DNA of 64,000 bases from CBDCTM01 sp965222005 (GCA_965222005.1 OZ244935.1:4278001-4342000); one strand, 5' to 3'. Counted from the first letter of the stretch, positions 1-9,209 are shown. Notes: a model not told the origin generated them from the letters alone. Numbers and translations: made by a program.

Positions 1-1
1 A

Positions 2-1055
2 TATTGGAAGCCTGTGTACAATATATTAGAGGAAGAATTTGAGATACTGTTAGTTAATGCACGTCATATTAAGAATGTGCCAGGACAGAAAACGGACAAG
101 AAAGATAGTAAGTGGATAACGAAGTTGTTACTTAGTGGATTGTTGAAAGGCAGCTTTGTGCCGCCGAAGGGGACACGCGAGTTACGAGATTTAACGCGTT
201 ATCGTCGTAAGATAGTTGGGACGATTTCCTCGGAAAAGAATCGAGTACAAAAAATATTAGAAGATGCCAATATTAAGCTATCCTGTGTGTTGAGTAATAT
301 GAGTGGAGCAGTAGCGACCAAAATAATTAAAGCGATGCTAGAAGGTCAAGAAGATATATCGGAGTTAGTGAATTTTCATCATGGCCGGATGAAAGCTAGT
401 AAAGAAGAATTAGGATTAGCTCTGCAAGGCGCTTTAAGTGACCACCATCGTTTTATGCTGACAACAATACGAGATTCTATGGCAGAAAAAGAGGCATTAT
501 TAGAAAAGTTGGATGAACGAATCGAAGCCCAACTTAGAGCTAATGAAATGGAACTAGATGTTGAACTATTAGATAGTATACCGGGAGTAGGTAAGGATGG
601 CGCAGCAGGAATAATAGCGGAGATAGGTAACAATATGGATCAATTTCCAACGGCTCAACATCTAGCTTCATGGGCAGGTATAAGCCCAGGAAGTAATGAA
701 AGTGCAGGTAAAAAAAAGTGGACGGATAACACATGGTAATAAATATTTGAGGACGCTACTGGTGCAATGTGCATGGGCAGCTACTCGAACCAAAGGTACT
801 TATCTAAGAAGTAAATACGATAGTCTTGTAGGACGTAGAGGCAAGAAAAAGGCATTAATTGCAGTAGGACATAAGATCCTGATCGCCGCCTATTATATCA
901 TTCAAGACCAAGTAGCATACAAAGAATTAGGTAGTGATTATTTAGACAACAAACGAAAAAATAAACAGATTCAGCATCATCTTAAACGACTTAAAGAGCT
1001 AGGTTTAGATGCCGAACAAATAAATCAAATTCAACAATTAACAAAAGTTGCTTAA
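2..1055 (+). pseudogene. IS110-family transposase, cut by window edge and frameshifted
   Basis: The reading frame is open from base 2, so the N-terminus lies outside the window. The first part carries the IS110 N-terminal DEDD-type nuclease region (KTDKKDS motif) followed by a coiled segment. The second part is the Transposase_20 domain, with the helix-hairpin-helix-like IPGVGKDGAAGI and the catalytic-serine region GISPGSNESAGK. At an 8-A run (710-717) the frame breaks. The 0 frame stops at 739, while the rest of the domain (SGRITHGNKYLRTLL) continues in the +1 frame to 1055. A 9-A run would restore the usual ESAGKKKSGR sequence, so one A appears lost. This could be a real inactivating indel, a homopolymer sequencing error, or a slippage-expressed gene. 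The family identification is secure; functionality is not. Confidence 0.9.
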
Positions 1056-1254
1056 GGTCGTTTTTTACTGGAGGTTGAAATATCCTTATCAAATGAGGAA
1101 ACCCCGTACATGAAACTGACTTTGAATGCTAAGCACACAAGAGTATCGCCAACCTTCGGGGGGAGCATGTAGATGAAATTTTAACTCTTAGTATTCGCAA
1201 CTCTTTTTGCTTTTATTGAGCTAGATTCTAGCTCTTGTATAAAATTTTAAACAG
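1056..1254 (+). other. non-coding right flank of the IS110 element / bshC leader
   Basis: This 199-bp stretch separates the transposase end from bshC. IS110 elements lack long terminal inverted repeats and carry a structured guide (bridge) RNA in a non-coding end, so part of this DNA may belong to the element, but I cannot place the boundary. It contains a near-perfect palindrome, GAGCTAGA-T-TCTAGCTC, at 1218-1234, 20 bp before the bshC start. No clear Bacteroidota -7 box was seen upstream of bshC. Confidence 0.4.
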
Positions 1255-2871
1255 ATGAAAATACACAGGCTTCCCTTTTCACAAATTCCACAGCTCTCAA
1301 AACGCGATCGGGCTTACAATAATGGCTCCTCAACATTGAAGGATTTTTATGCCTACGAAGTAACTGAAGAGGCTTTTGGAGAGATCCTCTCAGCACGGAA
1401 AAATTACCTTGCCAACCGCAAGCTGTTGGTTGAAGTATTGGAAAGTCAATATGGAGATTGGGAGAAGAGCCCGGTACTAGTTCGCAATTTGGAGGCCCTA
1501 AACAATGAGGATTGCTTCACCGTAATCACCGCCCATCAACCCAGCTTATTTACCGGCCCGCTCTACTTTATCTACAAGATTATTTCCACTATCCAGCTAG
1601 CCAAGCGACTCAATGCTAGCTATCCGAGCTATCAAATTGTTCCCGTTTTTGTATTGGGCGGAGAAGATCACGACTTTAAGGAGATCAACCATATGCACCT
1701 GTTTGGCAAACGACTTGCGTGGCAAAATGAGGAAAGTGGAGCCGTTGGGATGATGAAGACAGAAAGCCTGAAAGCAGTTTTGGGTGAATTGGAAAACATC
1801 CTGGGAGAGGGTGAAAATGCCCGGGCTATCTTCCAACTCATTCATCAATCTCATAGCGAACAGGCTCTTTATGGAGCGGCAGTAAGACGGCTGGTCCACC
1901 TGCTTTTTCACGAGCAGGGCCTGGTAGTGGTGAGCATGAACGATGCTCGCTTAAAAAAGCAATTTGCGCCGCTCATGAAATCGGAGCTGCTGGAACGCCC
2001 CTCTCAGGAGCTGATCGGTCAGGCTGCCGTACAGCTCTCAACGATTGGCTTCAAGCAGCAGGCAATAGCCAGGGAGATCAATTTGTTTTACCTAAAAGAC
2101 CAGCTACGCGAGCGGATTGTGTTGCAGGGAGATCACTATAAGGTGCTCAACTCGTCCTATCAATTCACAGAAGCTGAGCTCCTCAAGGAATTGTCGGACC
2201 ATCCGGAGCGCTTCAGTCCCAATGTAGTGATGAGGCCGCTTTATCAGGAATTTATTTTTCCAAACCTTGCCTACATCGGAGGGGGTGGTGAATTGGCCTA
2301 TTGGATGGAGCGCAAAGCTCAATTCGAGCATTTCGGGATACATTTTCCTATGCTGGTGAGGCGTAATTCAGTGCTTTGGCTGGACAGGGGTATGTACAAA
2401 AAGATCCAAAAGTTGGGACTACAGGCGGATCAGTTGTTTCAAAATACCGATCATCTGATCAAAGAGTATGTGCAAAGCAAGGCCAGCATAGAGGTGAGTT
2501 TTGATGATGAAAAGGAGCAACTTCAGGTAGTTTTTGAAGCATTAAGCCAAAAGGCGGGGCTAATAGATACTACATTGGTCAAGGCCGTGCGCGCGGAGCA
2601 AAGCAAGCAGTTGAAAGCTGTGGAGCAGTTGGAAGCAAGGCTATTGCGCGCCGAAAAGAAAAAGCATGAAATTGCCATCAATCAAATACGGGGTTTAAAA
2701 GACAAGCTCTTCCCCGATAATGGACTTCAGGAGCGGCACGACAACTTTTTGAATTTCTATCTAAAATATGGCGACCGCTTTTTCAAAATACTCCACCAAG
2801 CCCTTGACCCACTTGAAAAGGGTTTTGTGATAATTGAAGATGATGGGTCAAAAGAAGGACATCAGGTCTGA
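1255..2871 (+). CDS. bshC: Bacillithiol biosynthesis cysteine-adding enzyme BshC
   Basis: The 538-residue protein has the normal BshC length and signature segments: TAHQPSLFTGPLYFIYK near residue 96 and PVFVLGGEDHDFKEINH near residue 135 (the family has PVFW-A-EDHD). A C-terminal coiled-coil arm (about residues 440-490) is followed by the conserved LFP-LQER segment. BshC attaches cysteine to glucosaminyl-malate, the last step of bacillithiol synthesis, in the cytoplasm. bshA and bshB are not in this window, as is usual for Bacteroidota where the genes are scattered. The 3' end overlaps the end of convergent accD by 24 bp. The start ATG lies only about 200 bp after an IS110 transposase, so its promoter region may have been altered by that element. 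Confidence 0.93.
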   Translation: MKIHRLPFSQIPQLSKRDRAYNNGSSTLKDFYAYEVTEEAFGEILSARKNYLANRKLLVEVLESQYGDWEKSPVLVRNLEALNNEDCFTVITAHQPSLFTGPLYFIYKIISTIQLAKRLNASYPSYQIVPVFVLGGEDHDFKEINHMHLFGKRLAWQNEESGAVGMMKTESLKAVLGELENILGEGENARAIFQLIHQSHSEQALYGAAVRRLVHLLFHEQGLVVVSMNDARLKKQFAPLMKSELLERPSQELIGQAAVQLSTIGFKQQAIAREINLFYLKDQLRERIVLQGDHYKVLNSSYQFTEAELLKELSDHPERFSPNVVMRPLYQEFIFPNLAYIGGGGELAYWMERKAQFEHFGIHFPMLVRRNSVLWLDRGMYKKIQKLGLQADQLFQNTDHLIKEYVQSKASIEVSFDDEKEQLQVVFEALSQKAGLIDTTLVKAVRAEQSKQLKAVEQLEARLLRAEKKKHEIAINQIRGLKDKLFPDNGLQERHDNFLNFYLKYGDRFFKILHQALDPLEKGFVIIEDDGSKEGHQV

Positions 2872-3684
2872 CAACCGTTCTTTCAAATCTTTGCGATCCA
2901 CGATGAAATCCAGAAAGCCGTGATCCAACAAAAACTCAGAGGTTTGAAAGCCTTCAGGCAAGTCCTGCTTAATAGTTTCCTTAATCACGCGCGGCCCTGC
3001 AAAGCCGATGAGCGCTTTGGGCTCTGCAAAATTGATATCGCCGAGCATGGCATAGGAGGCCGTTACCCCTCCGGTGGTGGGATCGGTGAGCAGAGAGAAA
3101 TAAGGGATGCCTTTTTTGGAGAGCATCGACAGTTTGGCGGAAGTTTTGGCCATTTGCATCAATGAAAAAGCCGATTCCATCATTCTTGCCCCACCCGATT
3201 TGGATATGATAAGCAAGGGTATTTCATTTTTCAGGCAATGATCGATGGCCCGGCTGATCTTTTCACCTACTACAGAGCCCATTGACCCTCCAATGAAGGA
3301 AAAATCCATCGCAGCTATCAGCAAGGTTTTTTTATTGACTTTGCCAATGGCTACCGAAATAGCATCATCCAAATCAGTGCGCTTGCGCGCAGCCTCCAAT
3401 CGCTCATTGTAAGGTTTTAAGTCGGTGAAATGGAGAAAATCTTCGGAAAGCACATCGTCGAGTAAAATTTCATACGCGCCGTCAAAAAGCATATCGAAAT
3501 AGTCGTACGATCCAATACGGACGTGGTAGTTACATTTTGGGCATTTATAAAAATTTTCTTTCATCTCCTTTTTCGTGCTCGCCTCTTTACAATCCGGGCA
3601 TTTATACCAAAGGCCGTCAGGAGCTTCCTTTTTGTCTTTGGTAGATGTAATGATCCCGTCTTTCAGTCGTTTAAACCACCCCAT
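2848..3684 (-). CDS. accD: Acetyl-CoA carboxylase carboxyltransferase beta subunit
   Basis: This 278-residue protein begins with the AccD zinc ribbon (C29-P-D-C32 and C48-P-K-C51), followed by the crotonase-like carboxyltransferase fold with SFIGGSMGSVVGEKI, ISKSGGARMMES and LTDPTTGGVTASYA motifs. With AccA it transfers carboxyl from carboxybiotin to acetyl-CoA to make malonyl-CoA for fatty acid synthesis. accA is not nearby. Start: ATG at 3684, with a possible minus-strand -7 box TAAATTTG at 3728-3721, 37 bp upstream. Its last 24 bp overlap the bshC 3' end on the opposite strand, so transcription is convergent with no room for a separate terminator. Confidence 0.96.
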   Translation of the reverse strand: MGWFKRLKDGIITSTKDKKEAPDGLWYKCPDCKEASTKKEMKENFYKCPKCNYHVRIGSYDYFDMLFDGAYEILLDDVLSEDFLHFTDLKPYNERLEAARKRTDLDDAISVAIGKVNKKTLLIAAMDFSFIGGSMGSVVGEKISRAIDHCLKNEIPLLIISKSGGARMMESAFSLMQMAKTSAKLSMLSKKGIPYFSLLTDPTTGGVTASYAMLGDINFAEPKALIGFAGPRVIKETIKQDLPEGFQTSEFLLDHGFLDFIVDRKDLKERLSDLMSFF

Positions 3685-3763
3685 AGATTCGCAAAATTTA
3701 TATTATGCCCTTCTCACAATCAAATTTAGTAATTGCTGTCAAATAAACCAGCTCTTTTGCATA

Positions 3764-4792
3764 TTAATAGCGATACCGCTTTACTGCCTCTACAAATGCT
3801 CTGACCCCGTCTAAAGGAGTATCGGGATAAACGCCATGTCCCAAATTGACAATATGGCGGCCCCCAAACTGCCGGATCATCTGCTCTGTAGCCTGCCTGA
3901 TGGCAGCTTGATCGGCATAGAGCTGGCAGGGATCAAGATTGCCCTGCAATAGTTTATCGCTTCCAAGCTGCTTACGGGCCCATTGGGGCGATGTATTCCA
4001 ATCGAGGCCCAACACCTGGCAATCCAGAGAAGCCAGTTCTGGCAGGGCAAACCAAGCTCCTTTGGCAAACACTATGGCAGGCGCTGTTTGTATTGCATTA
4101 CAAATTTGCTTGAGATAAGGAAGCGCAAAACGCTGATAATGAGCAGGTGATAACATACCAGCCCAAGAATCAAATAATTGTACTAGCTGCACACCAGCCC
4201 CAATTTTTTGCTGAAGGTAGGCTATTACACTTTCGGTAATTTTTTGCAGGAGTAAATGGGAGCTTTCTGGATGCTGATACAAAAAGCGCTTTGCTTTTGA
4301 AAAAGTTTTACTTCCTCCACCCTCCAGCATATAGGCAAAAAGCGTCCAGGGGGCACCGGCAAAACCAATCAGCGGAACACGTCCTTCCAATTTTTGCTTG
4401 GTCAAGTGAATGGCCTCGTACACATAGTCCAGCTTTGCCGCTGCTTCATTGCCGGCAATCAACTCTTCTACATTTCGTTTTTCAGTGATGCATGTGGGAA
4501 AGACCGGCCCTACTTTTTCTACCAACTCATAGTCCAGCCCCATCGCTTCGGGGATAACCAGAATATCTGAAAAAAGGATGGCTGCATCGACTCCCAGCTC
4601 ATCGACAGGCTGAATAGTAGCTTCAGCAGCGAGCCGGGGCTGCTTGACAAAAGCTTTGAAGTTGCTGGCTTTTTGACGGATAGCTCTGTATTGAGGCAAG
4701 ATACGCCCGGCTTGCCGCATTAGCCAAACAGGTGGCCGCTCCACCTCTTCTCCTCGGATGGTACGCAGCAACAGATCATTTTGCAATTCCAT
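3764..4792 (-). CDS. hemE: Uroporphyrinogen decarboxylase
   Basis: The 342-residue protein matches HemE over its full length: the N-terminal signature RPPVWLMRQAGR (substrate-binding Arg residues), GFAGAPWTLFAYMLEGGGS, the QLFDSWAGMLSP segment, and the C-terminal LGHGVYPDTPLDGVRAFVEA. The enzyme decarboxylates the four acetate side chains of uroporphyrinogen III to give coproporphyrinogen III in heme synthesis. No other hem genes lie alongside. The gene is transcribed toward accD with 79 bp between them. No odd features; the start at 4792 fits the usual N-terminus. Confidence 0.97.
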   Translation of the reverse strand: MELQNDLLLRTIRGEEVERPPVWLMRQAGRILPQYRAIRQKASNFKAFVKQPRLAAEATIQPVDELGVDAAILFSDILVIPEAMGLDYELVEKVGPVFPTCITEKRNVEELIAGNEAAAKLDYVYEAIHLTKQKLEGRVPLIGFAGAPWTLFAYMLEGGGSKTFSKAKRFLYQHPESSHLLLQKITESVIAYLQQKIGAGVQLVQLFDSWAGMLSPAHYQRFALPYLKQICNAIQTAPAIVFAKGAWFALPELASLDCQVLGLDWNTSPQWARKQLGSDKLLQGNLDPCQLYADQAAIRQATEQMIRQFGGRHIVNLGHGVYPDTPLDGVRAFVEAVKRYRY

Positions 4793-4936
4793 GCTGCAAT
4801 GATACTAGCTTGCCAGTAAATGAGCTACTAAAAATGGGGGGATTTGTTCTTTTTTACAGAAAACTGATAGAGGTTAGCTCTATCTGCAAGATTTGCAAAG
4901 TCCTATCCCCCTTTGAGCATTACTTAGCTACTTACT

Positions 4937-5470
4937 CTACTTCTTTATCACATTGATTTTTCCATCCTCACCGTACAGTTCCTTTGACTTTTTATTGTAA
5001 GCCATAGCAGCTTCCTCAGCAGTGGAAAACATGCCAATGTGTACGGATTTTCGGTTGATAGAAATCACAGCGCGATAGCGTTTGCCCTCCTTGTACACAC
5101 CAGTGTAACCAGCTTTGCTACTGGTTTTGCGCTGCCTGCTGGCAACTGAACGGGAACGATACAACAGGTTTTCAAGGCGGCAGTCGAGCTTATTGCCATT
5201 TCTCGCACCGACCAGGTTTTTCTTACCTACCTTTTGGTCAGACAAGAACTTTTCGGCGATGAGCTTGTGCAAATAGATGGTCTCCGTTTTGTACCCTCCC
5301 CCAGCCTTGGACCAGGTTTTTTGAAAAACGGCGCAACCACTGGAATGTCTCCTGAGATTGTTGATAAAATCTACCTTTACCAGATAGGGGTCGCTTGTCA
5401 GATATTCATACACCTTATCATCCAACAGCACCACGTCATCGGCATTTTTGAGTTTTACTTTGTATAACAC
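4937..5470 (-). CDS. HNH-like / AP2 DNA-binding domain protein
   Basis: This 177-residue protein has two recognisable parts. Around residues 65-115 is an HNH-nuclease-like stretch, with HKLIAEKF followed by an N-G-N-K-LDCRLENL segment typical of HNH proteins of the NUMOD/HNH_3 kind. Residues about 120-175 form an AP2/ERF DNA-binding domain (GYTGVYKEGKRYRAVI, then the helix STAEEAAMAYNKKSKELYG). AP2-HNH combinations are common in homing endonucleases and in phage-derived or chromosomal stand-alone genes. The start is GTG at 5470; there is no in-frame ATG near it. It is isolated between hemE and ribD, with an AT-rich upstream region, and may be an acquired selfish gene or a captured regulator. 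Substrate unknown. Confidence 0.75.
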   Translation of the reverse strand: MLYKVKLKNADDVVLLDDKVYEYLTSDPYLVKVDFINNLRRHSSGCAVFQKTWSKAGGGYKTETIYLHKLIAEKFLSDQKVGKKNLVGARNGNKLDCRLENLLYRSRSVASRQRKTSSKAGYTGVYKEGKRYRAVISINRKSVHIGMFSTAEEAAMAYNKKSKELYGEDGKINVIKK

Positions 5471-5847
5471 GCTCTCTCTGTTTAAAATGTTAATAAATAA
5501 AATATGAAATAAATTAATCTTTAAAATCTAGGAAATTTGCTCCTCCTCAATCTCCTCCAGTCAGCAAGGCACGCAGCAAACTTAAAAATCACTTAATAAG
5601 GATATAATGTAAAAATGTTATGGGATGGAGCTTGGAACAGTATGGCCAGGGCAAATATAACAATTTATTTTATTCACAAAAGCCGAATCAAATATTGAAA
5701 ATTGGTGGCAAACAAAATAATGTTACCCCAAATATTACAACAACAAAGCTACGATTTTTTTTATACAAATCCTCATTTTTTAAAATATTTTGCCAAATTC
5801 GTCGTGGCTATGATACTTTTGCGCCTAGGCGTTTCACAATATTCCTT
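5471..5847. other. 377-bp AT-rich intergenic region with the ribD promoter
   Basis: This lies between the divergent HNH/AP2 and ribD starts. An open frame runs into ribD from 5620, but its translation is low-complexity, lacks RibD similarity and contains the ribD promoter, so I treat it as non-coding. Apart from the promoter at 5789-5821 I see no RNA gene or clear repeat. Confidence 0.6.
5789..5821 (+). promoter_or_regulatory. Bacteroidota-type promoter of ribD
   Basis: A TTTG (-33 element, 5789-5792) is followed after 21 bp by TACTTTTG (-7 element, 5814-5821), matching TTG-N(17-23)-TAnnTTTG. Transcription would start near 5828, about 20 nt before the ATG at 5848. This argues for that start over the longer frame beginning at 5620. 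Confidence 0.7.
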
Positions 5848-6900
5848 ATGCTGAATAGACCATCAAATGCTCAATTTATGCGGCGCTGCTTTGACCTCGC
5901 CCGCTTAGGTGCCGGTCGGGTTTCTCCCAATCCAATGGTTGGAGCAGTAGTCGTAAAGGATACCAAAATTATCGGTGAAGGTTATCACCAGCAATATGGC
6001 CAGGCACATGCCGAAGTAAATGCGCTAAACAGTGTGCAAGCTTCTCACCTCAAGCAACTACACAAATCCAAAATTTTTGTATCTCTTGAGCCTTGCAATT
6101 TTCACGGCAACACGCCTGCCTGCACCCAATTGCTACTCTATTCGGGCATCTCCAACATCCTTATTGCTGCTATCGACCATACGCCTGCGGTGAATGGAGC
6201 AGGCATGCAAGTACTGAAATCCAATGGCTGCAAGGTTAGCAGGCTCCTGCAGGAGCAGGGGGAACGACTCTGTGCCATCAGAAATACATTCGTAAGTTTA
6301 CAACGGCCTTACATTGTACTAAAATTTGCCCAATCCGCCAACGGCTTCATCGGCCAGCCGGACCGACCCGTTCCGATATCCAATTCGTTTAGCCAGCGGC
6401 TGGTACACAAATGGCGCAGCCAGCTGGATGCCATTCTGATAGGTACCAATACGGCTGCCATTGACAATGCTCAGCTCAACACCCGATTTGGCTGGGGGGC
6501 TTCTCCCCTTCGTTTGGTAATCGATCGACACCTCAGGCTGCCCAAAAGCCTCTATATTTTTGATGACCGGCAAGCTACCCGCATTATCACCCATCAGAGC
6601 CCCCCAAAGTCTTCTTATAAGCATACCGAATATTGGCAATTTGAACAAGGCAGTGAATTATTGGATCAATTGATGCACAGATTGTACAAGAAAAACATCA
6701 GCTCCCTGCTGGTGGAAGGGGGCACGAGTTTGTTGCAAAGCTTTATCGACAAGGGCTTGTGGGACGAGGCCAGGGTGTTCACCAGCCAAAAGCTCCTGCC
6801 AGCGGGCTTGCCAGCCCCAAAACTGCGAAAAGCCCGAGAAGCCGGCAAATTCAAGATTTTGGATGACTTGCTGAAAGTATATTACCGCCAAGAAGATTAG
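5848..6900 (+). CDS. ribD: Riboflavin biosynthesis protein RibD (deaminase/reductase)
   Basis: Bifunctional enzyme of 350 residues, the normal RibD length. Residues 5-145 are the zinc deaminase: SPNPMVGAVVV, H54-A-E56, and C83-NFHGNTPA-C92 supply the zinc ligands and catalytic Glu. Residues about 150-345 are the NADPH-dependent reductase (RPYIVLKFAQSANGFI, DAILIGTNTA, LLVEGGTSLLQSFI). It deaminates the pyrimidinone produced by GTP cyclohydrolase II and then reduces the ribosyl side chain. The start was set at 5848 because family similarity begins there and a good promoter ends 26 bp upstream; the frame is open back to 5620. No other rib genes adjoin. Confidence 0.93.
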   Translation: MLNRPSNAQFMRRCFDLARLGAGRVSPNPMVGAVVVKDTKIIGEGYHQQYGQAHAEVNALNSVQASHLKQLHKSKIFVSLEPCNFHGNTPACTQLLLYSGISNILIAAIDHTPAVNGAGMQVLKSNGCKVSRLLQEQGERLCAIRNTFVSLQRPYIVLKFAQSANGFIGQPDRPVPISNSFSQRLVHKWRSQLDAILIGTNTAAIDNAQLNTRFGWGASPLRLVIDRHLRLPKSLYIFDDRQATRIITHQSPPKSSYKHTEYWQFEQGSELLDQLMHRLYKKNISSLLVEGGTSLLQSFIDKGLWDEARVFTSQKLLPAGLPAPKLRKAREAGKFKILDDLLKVYYRQED

Positions 6901-6991
6901 AAATTAGAGGCCCTTTTTGTTAATCTTTGGCAAATGGAGACCTCCTGGCGTTAATCTTTTATTAAAATAAAATCAATGCACGATAGGTCTC

Positions 6992-7023
6992 TTGCGAAAG
7001 TTGTTTAATTGTTATTAAATTTG
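6992..7023 (+). promoter_or_regulatory. Bacteroidota-type promoter of the thioredoxin-like gene
   Basis: TTG at 6992-6994, a 21-bp spacer, and TAAATTTG at 7016-7023. The predicted start of transcription is about 40 nt upstream of the ATG at 7070. Confidence 0.6.
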
Positions 7024-7069
7024 TTTCGTACTTCAACTCCTTGCAGTGATTGTGTTCAAGAATATTAAA

Positions 7070-7624
7070 ATGAATCATTCCCTATCCAAATATGTAATGG
7101 CTGGTATAGTAGCATTGTGTATGCTAAGTGCCCGGCAAGGGCTAGCCCAGCCAAAGCAAACAGTCAATTGGATAAGCTGGGAAGAGGCGCTGGAGCTTTC
7201 TAAAGTGGAAAAAAAGAAAATTTTGCTGAACGTGTACAGCAAGGAATGTAGCAGTTGCCGGCGGATGGAACAGATTACCTATACCCATCCCGCTATTGTC
7301 GAATATCTCAACGAGCACTTTTATGCGGTCAAATTCAACTCAGAGTCTAAGCAGGTGATCCGCATCGAAAACAAATCGTTTAAATACACCCGCAAGTCTG
7401 GCAATACGTTTCATGAGTTTACAGCCTTTGTTACTAATGGCGGGATGAGCACTCCTACCAGTGCATTTTTTAGTGAGGATCATGATTTGCTACAACCCAT
7501 TCCCGGTTACAAGAATCCGACAAGCTTTGAAATTATTCTTACCTATTACGGAGGCGATCACTACAAACGCACCCCCTGGAGCATGTATGTGGAAAGCTAT
7601 GTGCCGATCACCAAAAAGCAATAG
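7070..7624 (+). CDS. Secreted thioredoxin-like protein with CSSC motif
   Basis: This 184-residue protein starts with a cleavable signal peptide (MNHSLSKYVM... to about residue 26, ...RQGLAQ) followed by a thioredoxin_7/DUF255-like fold. WISWEEALELSKVEKKKIL precedes a strand and the redox motif C60-S-S-C63. The C-terminal part retains the cis-Pro region in the form TPTSAFF. It probably acts in the periplasm in disulfide exchange; the partner is unknown. An upstream GTG at 7046 is in frame, but the ATG at 7070 gives a proper signal sequence and sits about 40 nt from the predicted transcription start. The gene converges on the HerA-like gene, with 28 bp between stops. Confidence 0.82.
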   Translation: MNHSLSKYVMAGIVALCMLSARQGLAQPKQTVNWISWEEALELSKVEKKKILLNVYSKECSSCRRMEQITYTHPAIVEYLNEHFYAVKFNSESKQVIRIENKSFKYTRKSGNTFHEFTAFVTNGGMSTPTSAFFSEDHDLLQPIPGYKNPTSFEIILTYYGGDHYKRTPWSMYVESYVPITKKQ

Positions 7625-7652
7625 GGGCGTGGCAATTGAGGGCACTTACTGC

Positions 7653-9209
7653 TCAAAACCATTTACTCTTTTTACTTCTCCTGCTAGTGGTACGCAAGCC
7701 AAAAGCGCCTAAAATGCCACGCGTAACCTCCCTGACGATCGTCCGCCCGGCCGAGCTGTTCAATATCCGCTCAGCGGTACTCTTCTGCCGCCGGCTGCTT
7801 CGGCGCCCCTTTTCTCTCTGTTTCCTCAACTCCTCCTGATGGCTTTCTTGAATGGCTATTTCAATTTTTTCCGACAATATTTCATAGGCGCTGTCCCTGT
7901 CCACCAGCTCATTGTATTTGCCAATAAGCTGCGACTGCCGCACAATGGCCTCGATTTCCCGGTTGGTCAGTACATCCATCCGGCTTTGCGGAGCCCGCAG
8001 CATGGTATGTGCAAGGGGCGTGGGAATGCCCTTTTCATTGAGTGAGGTAATCAATGCCTCCCCGATACCGAGCTGTGTGAGCAATTCATCCGTTTGGTAA
8101 AAATCTGTTAGCGGATAGTTTTGGGCCACCAACCGAATCGCTTTCCGATCCTTGGCGGTGAAGGCCCGCAAGGCATGCTGGATTTTCAGACCGAGCTGGC
8201 TGAGTACTTCGTTGGGGATGTCGGTGGGGTTTTGCGTAACAAAGAACACCCCAATCCCTTTGGAGCGAATGAGCTTGACAATAACTTCGATCTGGTCGAG
8301 CAAAGCGTCGGATGCTTTGTCAAATATCAAATGGGCTTCATCAATAAAAATAACCAGCTTGGGTGCCTCCAAATCGCCTTCTTCCGGAAAGGAGGCATAT
8401 ACCTCAGCGAGCAATTGGAGCATGAAGGTGGAAAACAGCTTGGGCCGATCCTGAATATCCGTCAGGCGGAGAATAGAAACCATTCCCTTGCCCGATTCGT
8501 CGAGCCGGCAAAGATCATCGACATCAAAGGAGCGCTCCCCAAAAAAGATATCAGCTCCCTGCTGTTCCAGCTCTACGATCTTTCGCATGATAGATCCAAC
8601 ACTGACTGTGCTGATGCGGCCATACTCCTTCTCAAAATCCTTTTTCCCTTCTCCCGTGGCCCACTGCATGGTTTTCTTAAAGTCCTTCAAATCCAGCAAT
8701 GGCAGCTTATTGTCATCACAATATTTAAACAATACAGCTACAATGCCCGACTGGGTATCGTTGAGCCCTAATATTTTGGAAAAAAGAACGGGCCCAAATT
8801 CAGTAACCGTAGCCCGCAGCCTGGCTCCTTTTTCATCAGAAAGGGTAAGAAATTCCACCGGGCTGCTACCGGCTTCAAAGGCTAAGCCAATTTTTTGATG
8901 CCGCTCATCAATTTTCGGATGACCAGCACTGGCCTGGGCAATACCGCTAAGGTCACCTTTTACATCCATCAGCAGTACGGGCACCGAGCGGGAGGACAGC
9001 TGCTCGGCCAAAATTTGCAAGGTTTTGGTCTTGCCCGTGCCAGTAGCTCCGGCTATCAGGCCGTGCCGGTTGAGCATTTTCAGAGGTACACGAACAAGCG
9101 AGTTGGTCATCACTTCTCCATCCAGCATCGCAGCGCCCAGATTAATGAACTTCCCTTTGAAAGTATAGCCCTTCTCTATGCTTTGGATAAATGTATCTTT
9201 CTTATTCAT
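7653..9209 (-). CDS. HerA-like / DUF853 (YjgR-type) ATPase
   Basis: The 518-residue protein is a FtsK/HerA-class P-loop ATPase of the YjgR (DUF853) family. It has Walker A G54-ATGTGKT61, Walker B LVIFIDEAHLIF, the sensor-like VFFVTQNPTDIP motif, and an arginine-rich C-terminus (KGRRSSRRQ, TTSRRSKKSK) that could bind nucleic acid. YjgR proteins form hexameric rings; their physiological role is poorly defined and they are widespread outside defence loci. The gene lies downstream of, and in the same direction as, a membrane-anchored nuclease, but the 235-bp gap contains hairpins, so co-transcription is doubtful. No NurA, Sir2 or DUF4297 partner is adjacent. Confidence 0.9.
   Translation of the reverse strand: MNKKDTFIQSIEKGYTFKGKFINLGAAMLDGEVMTNSLVRVPLKMLNRHGLIAGATGTGKTKTLQILAEQLSSRSVPVLLMDVKGDLSGIAQASAGHPKIDERHQKIGLAFEAGSSPVEFLTLSDEKGARLRATVTEFGPVLFSKILGLNDTQSGIVAVLFKYCDDNKLPLLDLKDFKKTMQWATGEGKKDFEKEYGRISTVSVGSIMRKIVELEQQGADIFFGERSFDVDDLCRLDESGKGMVSILRLTDIQDRPKLFSTFMLQLLAEVYASFPEEGDLEAPKLVIFIDEAHLIFDKASDALLDQIEVIVKLIRSKGIGVFFVTQNPTDIPNEVLSQLGLKIQHALRAFTAKDRKAIRLVAQNYPLTDFYQTDELLTQLGIGEALITSLNEKGIPTPLAHTMLRAPQSRMDVLTNREIEAIVRQSQLIGKYNELVDRDSAYEILSEKIEIAIQESHQEELRKQREKGRRSSRRQKSTAERILNSSAGRTIVREVTRGILGAFGLRTTSRRSKKSKWF

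Noticed and set aside
5620..5847. Long N-terminal extension of RibD (76 residues)
   Set aside because: No RibD similarity, AT-rich low-complexity translation, and the promoter at 5789-5821 lies inside it; the start is at 5848.
8121..8771. Open frame antisense to the HerA-like gene
   Set aside because: It lies entirely opposite the conserved ATPase region and has no recognisable domain.
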